Origin: Sphingomonas sanxanigenens
GTDB lineage: Bacteria > Pseudomonadota > Alphaproteobacteria > Sphingomonadales > Sphingomonadaceae
Direction: 5' to 3'
Length of the DNA: 19,080 nucleotides
NCBI GenBank assembly: GCA_003240855.1
Contig: QFNN01000052.1
Span: 1 to 19,080 of the forward strand
Below, piece after piece: positions 13,997 through 19,080 of this stretch. Made by a program: the position numbers and the translations under genes. The first letter of the stretch is position 1; every line of letters begins with the position of its first letter. Below the pieces are notes generated by a model. It worked only from the letters and a program-made list of their open reading frames with translations, ran no database searches and had not been told where the DNA came from.

Positions 13997-16072
13997 ATGT
14001 CCCACTGCTCGAAGATTGCGTTTGCCCTGTTCCTCGCGGGTTCGTCCGCGCCGCTTTTCGCCGCCGATGCGTCCGCCGACGCCACTGGCGATCATCATGA
14101 GGAATCGACCGATATCGTCATTACCGCGCTGTCGCGGAACCGCAGCGACCTGCTGTCGGGCACGTCAGTGCTGAGCGGGACGGATCTGGCGCAATCGGTG
14201 CGCTCGACGATCGGCGACACGCTTTCGAGCCTGCCGGGCGTCAGCGCGAGCAGCTTCGGGCCTTCCGCCTCGCGTCCTATCCTGCGCGGCCTGCAGGGCG
14301 ACCGCGTGCGCATCCTGACCGACGGCATCGGATCGTTCGACGCATCGGGAACCAGCGCCGACCACGCCGTCGCGATCGATACGTTGACGGCGGACCGGAT
14401 CGAGGTGCTGCGCGGGCCTTCGGCGCTGCTTTACGGTTCGGGGGCGATCGGCGGCGTGGTCAACGTCATCGATTCGCGCATCCCGCTCAAAGTGCCTGAC
14501 GAACCGGTCCATGTGCAGCTCGAGGGCGGCTACGCTACGGCTGCCAGGGAGCGGAGCACCGCCGGCACGGTCGATGTGCCGCTCGCCAGCAACCTCGTCT
14601 TTCACCTCGACGGCAGCTATCTGAAGTCCGACGATCTCGACACGGGCGGTTATCTTCTGTCTGCACCGCTGCGCGCCGAGGCGGCGGGATCTGCCGATCC
14701 GGGCATCCAGCGGCTCGCGACGCTCAAGGGCAGGCTGCCCAACACCGCGGCGCGGACATGGGATACGGGCGTCGGCCTGGCCTATATCGGTTCGGGCGGG
14801 ACGATCGGTTTCTCCTATTCGCATCTCGACAATCTCTACGGCGTGCCGATCCGTTTCTCGCTCGATCCCAATGTCGCGTCGGAGCAGCCGCGCATCTCGC
14901 TGAAACAGGATCGCTATGATCTGCGCGCCGAAGTCGACGCAGGCGGCGGCTTCCTCGACAAGATCAGGCTGCGCGCAGGTTATGGCGACTATGTCCATCA
15001 GGAGCTGGAGCCGGACGGCGCCGTCGCCACGACCTTCTACAATAAGGGGCTTGAGGGGCGGCTTGAGTTTCTGCAGGCCAAACATGGCGTGTGGAGCGGG
15101 GCGTTCGGCGGGCAGGTGATGACGCGCGACTTCAATGTAGTCGGCGACGAGAAGTTCCTGCCCAAGACCGCGACCGAGCAGGCCGGCCTCTTCACCGTGC
15201 AGCAGTTCGACTTCGGCAAGCTCAAGGCCGAGGCGGGAGTCCGCGTGGAACGGACCAATGCGCACGCCACCGCCGACGCCGATCTGGGCAATGCCGACAT
15301 CACGCGCCGCTTCACCTCGATCTCCGGATCGGTGGGCGCGAGCTATGCAGTGCTCGACGGGTGGCGGATCGGCGTCAACCTCACCCATTCGGAACGCGCG
15401 CCGACGGTTGAGGAAATGTTCGCCAACGGCCCGCATGGCGGCACTGAGGCGTTCGAGGTCGGCTTGCCCGACGCCCGGCTGGAGAAAAGCAACGGCGCAG
15501 AGCTGACTTTCAACGGAAAGGGCGATGGCTATACGTTCGAGCTTTCGGGCTATTACAACCGCTTCTCCAACTTCCTCTACCAGAAGCCCACCGGCGCCAT
15601 CGAGGAGGACCTGCCCGTCTATGCGATGGCGCAGGGCAAGGCGACGCATTACGGCTTCGAGGCGCAGGGCAATGTCGATCTGTTCAAGATCGGCGAAGGG
15701 CGCGTCTCGCTCGACGGCTTTGCCGACTATACGCATGTGACGGTGCGCGATTATGGCCCGGCCCCGCTGATCCCGCCGCTGCGCATCCAGGGCGGCCTCG
15801 GCTATGACGACACGGCCTGGACCGGGCGCGTAGAGGTGCAGCGCAACTTCGCGCAGAACCGCAATGCGACGTTCGAGACGAGGACGCCGGGCTACACGAT
15901 GGTCAACGCGCAGGTCTCATGGAAGGTTCTGGGGGCGGGAAGCCCGCTCACCCTGCGGCTGGCGGCGAACAATCTGTTCGATGTCGTGGCGCGATCGTCC
16001 ACCTCGCTGCTTAAGGATTATGCGCCGCTCGCCGGACGCGATATCCGGCTTGGAGCCAGCGTGAAGTTCTGA
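13997..16072 (+). CDS. znuD: TonB-dependent outer-membrane receptor, ZnuD family
   Basis: A 691-residue outer-membrane receptor: signal peptide (cleavage near APLFA, residue 22), a TonB box DIVITA (39-44), plug domain with RPILRGLQGDRVRIL and RIEVLRGPSALLYGSGAIGGVVN, and a beta barrel ending in GASVKF with terminal Phe. Barrel segments resemble the Neisseria zinc receptor ZnuD as I remember it: RYDLRAE, AEAGVRVER, APTVEEMFANGPH with TEAFEVG, YYNRFSNFLYQK, FETRTPGY and LKDYAPLAGRD. The His-rich loop that helps catch zinc in Neisseria ZnuD is not present after YGVP (about residue 281). The start ATG 13997 has GGAG 6 bases upstream; TTG at 13991 is rejected. A Zur-like box precedes it. TonB receptor is certain, ZnuD family likely, zinc as substrate inferred. 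Confidence 0.88.
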   Translation: MSHCSKIAFALFLAGSSAPLFAADASADATGDHHEESTDIVITALSRNRSDLLSGTSVLSGTDLAQSVRSTIGDTLSSLPGVSASSFGPSASRPILRGLQGDRVRILTDGIGSFDASGTSADHAVAIDTLTADRIEVLRGPSALLYGSGAIGGVVNVIDSRIPLKVPDEPVHVQLEGGYATAARERSTAGTVDVPLASNLVFHLDGSYLKSDDLDTGGYLLSAPLRAEAAGSADPGIQRLATLKGRLPNTAARTWDTGVGLAYIGSGGTIGFSYSHLDNLYGVPIRFSLDPNVASEQPRISLKQDRYDLRAEVDAGGGFLDKIRLRAGYGDYVHQELEPDGAVATTFYNKGLEGRLEFLQAKHGVWSGAFGGQVMTRDFNVVGDEKFLPKTATEQAGLFTVQQFDFGKLKAEAGVRVERTNAHATADADLGNADITRRFTSISGSVGASYAVLDGWRIGVNLTHSERAPTVEEMFANGPHGGTEAFEVGLPDARLEKSNGAELTFNGKGDGYTFELSGYYNRFSNFLYQKPTGAIEEDLPVYAMAQGKATHYGFEAQGNVDLFKIGEGRVSLDGFADYTHVTVRDYGPAPLIPPLRIQGGLGYDDTAWTGRVEVQRNFAQNRNATFETRTPGYTMVNAQVSWKVLGAGSPLTLRLAANNLFDVVARSSTSLLKDYAPLAGRDIRLGASVKF

Positions 16073-16083
16073 GATGTCATGAA

Positions 16084-16120
16084 CCCCGCCGTCGCCATTG
16101 ACGGAGCGACGGCGGCGGGG
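16084..16120 (+). terminator. Strong hairpin after the TonB receptor gene
   Basis: CCGCCGTCGC at 16086-16095 pairs exactly with GCGACGGCGG at 16106-16115 around a 10-base loop; the flanking CCC and GGGG can extend the stem past a small bulge. It begins 11 bases after the receptor stop codon. There is no T-run, so termination may be partial, letting some transcription pass into the permease gene 14 bases beyond. Confidence 0.5.
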
Positions 16121-16133
16121 CCAAGACAGCGCG

Positions 16134-17351
16134 ATGGAGGAGGAAACCCGCACGATCGGAGAGGCCGCGCTCGACGCGGTCATCGAGCAGGCTTCCGGGC
16201 CGGCGCCGGAGGACCGGCTGCATCATGGCGATCACGCCCATGTCGATCGTCGGCGGGATCGGCTGCTTGCCTCGCTGACGTTGATGGCGGGGGTGGGGCT
16301 GCTGCTGGGTCTGCCCTTTGCGCTCAAGCTGGGCGCGGAGTTCTTCCTGCCGCTGGTCGCCGCGATCGTTGTCGCTATCGCTTTCGTTCCCCTGCTCGAA
16401 TGGCTGGAACGCAGCGGCGTGCCTTCGCGGCTGGCGGCGCTGATCTGCATGCTGTTGTTCATCGCGGTGGCCAATGTAGCGCTGGCTGCGATCATCGTGC
16501 CGGCGACGGCCTGGTTCCAGACGCTGCCCGAGCGCATCCCGCAGATACAGGCCAATCTGGCGCCGCTGATCGATTTCTATTCCAATCTGCAGAAGTTCGT
16601 CGACGATACGGTGAGGATGCTGGCGAGCGGCCCGGTGATGCATGCGCAGGCCGAGGCGACGCAGGCGCCGACATCGCTGATGGCCTATATCTCCTCGGCC
16701 CCCTCGGCGGCGCTGCAACTGCTGTTCATCCTGCTCGTCATCTATTTCTTTCTGTCTGGCTGGACGCAGCTCAGACGACGGACGATCACTAGCCGGGGCA
16801 GCTTCGATGGCGCGCTCGCGACCGCGCGGGTGATCCAGAACGTCGTCGACGCGACATCGGCCTATATCGGCACGATCACGCTGATCAACGTCAGCCTGGG
16901 GCTGGCGGTGGCGCTTGGCGTCTGGCTGCTTGGCATGCCTTCGCCGCTGATGTGGGGCGGCATCGTCGCGCTGCTCAATTATATTCCCTATCTGGGGCCG
17001 ATCCTCGCCGCCACGCTGATCGCGCTCGGCGGGCTGATGACCTTCAACGACATATGGTGGGCGCTGGCGCCGGCGGCGATGCAGGTGCTGTTCCACGTCG
17101 TCGAAGCGAATATCATCACGCCGACGATTCTCGGCCGGCGGCTGACGATCAATCCTTTGCTGATCATGATCTCGCTGGCTTTCTGGGGCTGGGTGTGGGG
17201 AACGCCCGGCGCGCTGCTCGCGGTGCCGCTGCTGATCATCATCCAGACCATCGCCAGCGCGGCGGGCAAGCCCGACATTGCCGGCTTCCTGTTCGAGGAA
17301 GGCACGCTCACGACGGCGCGCTACGCCGAGGACGATCTGGATTATGACTGA
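16134..17351 (+). CDS. AI-2E family (PerM/YdiK-type) inner-membrane permease
   Basis: A 405-residue inner-membrane protein. Hydrophobic segments at roughly 45-63, 67-90 and 101-125, a soluble stretch at about 126-190 (WFQTLPERIPQIQANLAPLID...), then a cluster of further segments including LQLLFILLVIYFFLSGW and the family-typical LLNYIPYLGPILAATLIALGG and VEANIITPTILGRRLTINPL motifs near the C-terminus. This pattern is that of the AI-2E transporter family (PF01594); few members have a known substrate and most are not autoinducer exporters. The N-terminus has a short His/Asp string (LHHGDHAHVD). ATG 16134 is taken as start; TTG 16098 lies inside the hairpin. It may be partly co-transcribed with the receptor upstream. 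Confidence 0.88.
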   Translation: MEEETRTIGEAALDAVIEQASGPAPEDRLHHGDHAHVDRRRDRLLASLTLMAGVGLLLGLPFALKLGAEFFLPLVAAIVVAIAFVPLLEWLERSGVPSRLAALICMLLFIAVANVALAAIIVPATAWFQTLPERIPQIQANLAPLIDFYSNLQKFVDDTVRMLASGPVMHAQAEATQAPTSLMAYISSAPSAALQLLFILLVIYFFLSGWTQLRRRTITSRGSFDGALATARVIQNVVDATSAYIGTITLINVSLGLAVALGVWLLGMPSPLMWGGIVALLNYIPYLGPILAATLIALGGLMTFNDIWWALAPAAMQVLFHVVEANIITPTILGRRLTINPLLIMISLAFWGWVWGTPGALLAVPLLIIIQTIASAAGKPDIAGFLFEEGTLTTARYAEDDLDYD

Positions 17352-17399
17352 CGCGGCGCAATTATTTTCGCGGCATCGCAAGAAGCGTGAAAGGGTCGC

Positions 17400-17428
17400 T
17401 TGACAGCCCCCGGTCGCTCCACTAGGTC
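17400..17428 (+). promoter_or_regulatory. Probable promoter of tRNA-Asp
   Basis: TTGACA at 17400-17405 is a perfect -35 box; TAGGTC at 17423-17428, 17 bases further on, is a weak -10 hexamer. Transcription would start about 10 bases before the tRNA. A strong -35 with a poor -10 is usual for alphaproteobacterial stable-RNA promoters. Confidence 0.5.
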
Positions 17429-17445
17429 GCCGGCTCCACGCTCAA

Positions 17446-17522
<77 letters not shown>

Positions 17523-17562
17523 TTTCCCTCAGGAAATTGGCGCAACGATGAGCGGAGTTCCC

Positions 17563-17907
17563 TCAGCGAAAATCGTCATTTGACGGCTCTGCTTCTGTGC
17601 CGGGGCCGACGACGTCCGGGATGAGGAACAGGCGCTGCGGCGCAAGAAACTCAGCGCCGAAATTGTTCCCGTCCTTCCAGGCGATTCGCGCTTTGGCGTG
17701 GCAGACGCCGGGGATGGTCAATGTCACGACTGCGTCTGTCGGCGGAGCGATTTCGCCTGCCGCGCCGAAGCCCCGGCGCGACAGATTGACGAGGCGGACA
17801 GGCTGAGCGACCGTTTCATATTCGATCGAAGCCTCGATATTTACATCATAACGATGCGCACGGCGTTCCTCGACGACCGTGCGATCGGCCTTGGCGCGAC
17901 GCAACAT
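17563..17907 (-). CDS. PilZ-domain protein (c-di-GMP effector type)
   Basis: A 114-residue cytoplasmic protein consisting of little more than a PilZ domain. The two c-di-GMP binding motifs are present: RRAHR at residues 15-19 (RxxxR) and NLSRRG at 41-46 (N/DxSxxG), spaced as in the family; VTLTIPG and ARIAWKDGNNFGAEF supply later strands. The C-terminus (residues 90-114) is a Pro/Glu-rich tail. ATG 17907 follows GAGG at good distance. It stands between the tRNA and the DUF2842 gene on the minus strand, 71 bases after the latter, and may have its own promoter. Its partner is unknown; in this group, motility, pili or surface polysaccharide are typical targets. Confidence 0.9.
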   Translation of the reverse strand: MLRRAKADRTVVEERRAHRYDVNIEASIEYETVAQPVRLVNLSRRGFGAAGEIAPPTDAVVTLTIPGVCHAKARIAWKDGNNFGAEFLAPQRLFLIPDVVGPGTEAEPSNDDFR

Positions 17908-17978
17908 GGCTTTCCCTCAACTGCTTTGCACGAATGGCTTTGCGGCAGGCCGGTTAACAAAGGCGCGCGCCGGCGTGG

Positions 17979-18182
17979 TTAACGCCAGCGTCCGGTTTCC
18001 ATCCAGAGCAGCAGCGGCTTCAGCGGCAGGATCCAGACAAGCCCGGCGGCGATGTAGATCGGGGCCTGCACAAGCGCGGGCAGCCGGCCGATCGTCTCGG
18101 CGAACTGGACCACGATGATCGACCATAGGAGGATGATGCCGAGGATCAGCATCATGCCAACGGGCTTGCGCCAGCTCGGCAC
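17979..18182 (-). CDS. DUF2842 small membrane protein
   Basis: A 67-residue protein with two predicted membrane helices (about MMLILGIILLWSIIVVQF and APIYIAAGLVWILPL), ending WMETGRWR. The N-terminal PSWRKPVGM and the C-terminal LPLKPLLLWMETGRW pattern are, from memory, those of DUF2842, a short alphaproteobacterial family of unknown role. The GTG at 18182 is chosen as start: it lies one base past the stop of the cyclo-ligase gene (TAG-G-GTG), and gives the family N-terminus; the frame upstream of it merely mirrors the ligase. Such spacing implies translational coupling. The next ATG (18155) would remove the conserved WRKP. Confidence 0.8.
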   Translation of the reverse strand: MPSWRKPVGMMLILGIILLWSIIVVQFAETIGRLPALVQAPIYIAAGLVWILPLKPLLLWMETGRWR

Positions 18183-18183
18183 C

Positions 18184-18768
18184 CTAGGCTTCCCGATCGC
18201 GCGCGATCCACTCGCGCTCGGTGAGAACGGCGTCGAGCGGTTCGTCCCACGCATCGTCGGGGACGAAATCGATTTCCTGCGCACTCCACGCGACGCCGAC
18301 GCGCAGGGCGTCGGGGAAGCGTGCGAAGGCGCGGTCATAATGTCCTGCGCCTTGCCCCAGCCGGTGCAGCCGGCGGTCGAAGGCGACGAGCGGGGTCAGG
18401 ATCAGATCGGGCGCGACTTCGGCCGCTGTCCCGATATCGGGCTGGCTGAGGCCGATCGGGCCGGGCTTGAGCGGATCGCCGGGCGTCCAGGCGAGGAAGC
18501 GCATCGGCACCGCCCGCGCCTCCACATAAGGTAGCGCCGTAGCCTTGCCTGCTTCAGCGGCGAAGGCCAGCAGCGCGTCTGGATCGGCTTCGCTGCCGAC
18601 CGGGATATAGGCGCTGACGCAGCGCGCATTTTCGATCAGCGCGCGCAGCGGCCCCGGGGGCACGCGGAAAGCGAGGGTCGCCCCGCGCGCATCGAGCCCG
18701 GCGACGAATCCGTCGCGGCGCGCGCGCACTTCGCGGCGAAGCTCCGGCTTGGTGGGAAAATGAGTCAC
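18184..18768 (-). CDS. fau: 5-formyltetrahydrofolate cyclo-ligase
   Basis: Cytoplasmic enzyme that uses ATP to turn 5-formyl-THF (folinic acid) into 5,10-methenyl-THF, returning the stored folate to one-carbon metabolism. Length 194 residues, usual for the family. The N-terminal KPELRREVRARRD binds ATP phosphates, VSAYIPVGSEADP follows at 51-63, and the family signature LVAFDRRLHRLGQGAGHYDR ends at residue 146 (RLGQGAGHYDR at 136-146). GTG at 18768 is the start; no strong ribosome site is seen. It lies directly downstream of the 6S RNA, an arrangement conserved widely in Proteobacteria (ygfA/fau), and is followed at once by DUF2842. Confidence 0.96.
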   Translation of the reverse strand: MTHFPTKPELRREVRARRDGFVAGLDARGATLAFRVPPGPLRALIENARCVSAYIPVGSEADPDALLAFAAEAGKATALPYVEARAVPMRFLAWTPGDPLKPGPIGLSQPDIGTAAEVAPDLILTPLVAFDRRLHRLGQGAGHYDRAFARFPDALRVGVAWSAQEIDFVPDDAWDEPLDAVLTEREWIARDREA

Positions 18769-18817
18769 GACCGCGCGAGGATAGGCGCTTGGCGATCATG
18801 AGGAAAGGGCGGCGGGT

Positions 18818-18973
18818 GACGGGACCGCCATGGCCGTTTGCCGGGATATCCTCTGACGCCGTTAACGTCAGGTGGGCGCCGTGTTTGCCGGACCAGGGCC
18901 CGACAAGGGACAGCTCCCATGGATGTATAATCGCCTCAGGGATATAAAAGGCGCGCACCGGGCAGTACCCGTC
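18818..18973 (-). ncRNA. ssrS: 6S RNA (SsrS)
   Basis: Regulatory RNA of about 156 nt that mimics an open promoter and binds the housekeeping RNA polymerase holoenzyme. It fits by place (between zapA and fau) and by structure. Terminal stem: GACGGG (18968-18973) with CCCGUC (18818-18823), then ACUGCC with GGCGGU past one bulged U. Further in, AUAUCC (18940-18945) pairs with GGAUAU (18846-18851), and the conserved-looking CCCUGAGGCGAUUAU resembles the CCCUGAGCCGAU region of E. coli 6S RNA. The arm GGGAGCUGUCCC...GGGCCCUGGUCCGGC would form the apical hairpin above the central bubble. Ends are estimated from the outermost pairs. Its 5' end lies about 10 bases after the zapA stop, so it may be processed from the zapA transcript. 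Confidence 0.85.
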
Positions 18974-18983
18974 ATGCGCCTAT

Positions 18984-19080
18984 CTAGGCAGCCCGGGGCG
19001 CGCCCTCAAGCCTCTCTGCGACTTTCTCGACGCGTTCGGCGAGCCGTTCGATCGCGAGGATCACGCCGGCCTTCGCGCAG
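18984..19080 (-). CDS. zapA: ZapA, cell-division protein (C-terminal 31 residues only)
   Basis: Only the 3' end is in the window; the gene continues past 19080. The visible residues CAKAGVILAIERLAERVEKV followed by AERLEGAPRAA form an amphipathic heptad-like helix (I, L, L, V, V, L spaced by 3-4), as in the C-terminal coiled coil of ZapA, which stabilises the FtsZ ring. The identification rests mainly on that helix and on the conserved order zapA - 6S RNA - fau; the FtsZ-binding head is not visible. Confidence 0.7.
   Translation of the reverse strand, partial: CAKAGVILAIERLAERVEKVAERLEGAPRAA

Noticed and set aside
14165..15736. A 523-codon open frame on the minus strand inside the TonB receptor gene
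   Set aside because: Shadow of the receptor; no motif and no ribosome site.
16077..17381. A 434-codon open frame on the minus strand opposite the permease
   Set aside because: Gln/Arg/His-rich composition typical of the reverse of a membrane protein gene.

Overview
The window is GC-rich (roughly two thirds G+C by eye) chromosomal DNA from an alphaproteobacterium, most likely a member of the Sphingomonadaceae. The pointers are: an F1 ATP synthase operon atpH-A-G-D-C without the Fo genes (the split arrangement of Alphaproteobacteria), a very short epsilon subunit, two PEP-CTERM proteins with the sphingomonad-type PEPATWAMMIGGF tail, a DUF2842 protein, and the order zapA - 6S RNA - 5-formyltetrahydrofolate cyclo-ligase. 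I see no phage, transposase, CRISPR array or other clear mobile DNA. The density is that of a core chromosome.

Layout. 1-260: non-coding, with repeat-like hairpins. 272-1090 (-): exported-looking SAM methyltransferase. 1299-1841 (+): small PEP-CTERM protein with its own terminator. 1999-3507 (-): CpaF/TadA-type pilus ATPase with no other tad/cpa gene beside it. 3646-4104 (+): small secreted DUF6265-like protein. 4158-9004 (-): ATP synthase F1 operon, read from atpH to atpC, with a perfect hairpin between atpD and atpC and a terminator after atpC. 9271-9990 (-): PEP-CTERM protein that appears to carry a Cys-Gln thioester domain. 10201-11226 (+): Ada DNA-alkylation repair protein and regulator. 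11258-13874 (-): a tight cluster hpd - dmeF-like cation exporter - ybaK-like deacylase. 13997-16072 (+): TonB-dependent receptor of the ZnuD family, divergent from hpd, with a Zur-box-like palindrome in front of it. 16134-17351 (+): AI-2E family permease. 17446-17522 (+): tRNA-Asp. 17563-17907 (-): PilZ-domain protein. 17979-19080 (-): zapA (3' end only), 6S RNA, 5-formyltetrahydrofolate cyclo-ligase and DUF2842.

How the parts fit. Most genes are housekeeping: energy (F1), one-carbon metabolism (5-FCL), transcription control in stationary phase (6S RNA), cell division (ZapA), tRNA, tyrosine breakdown (HPD), mischarged-tRNA editing (YbaK) and alkylation repair (Ada). A second theme is the cell surface: two PEP-CTERM proteins (which need an exosortase encoded elsewhere), a pilus secretion ATPase and a PilZ c-di-GMP effector. 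A third is metal traffic: a ZnuD-like outer-membrane importer and a DmeF-like cation exporter flank one divergent promoter region.

The observations I rate highest are the predicted thioester adhesin-like PEP-CTERM protein (single Cys76 plus a TQMAVW motif), the Zur-like operator with the paired metal genes and the missing His-rich zinc loop in the receptor, the 156-nt 6S RNA, and the hairpin that may control the atpD/atpC ratio. All functional statements are from reading the sequence and remembered family features; no database search was run.
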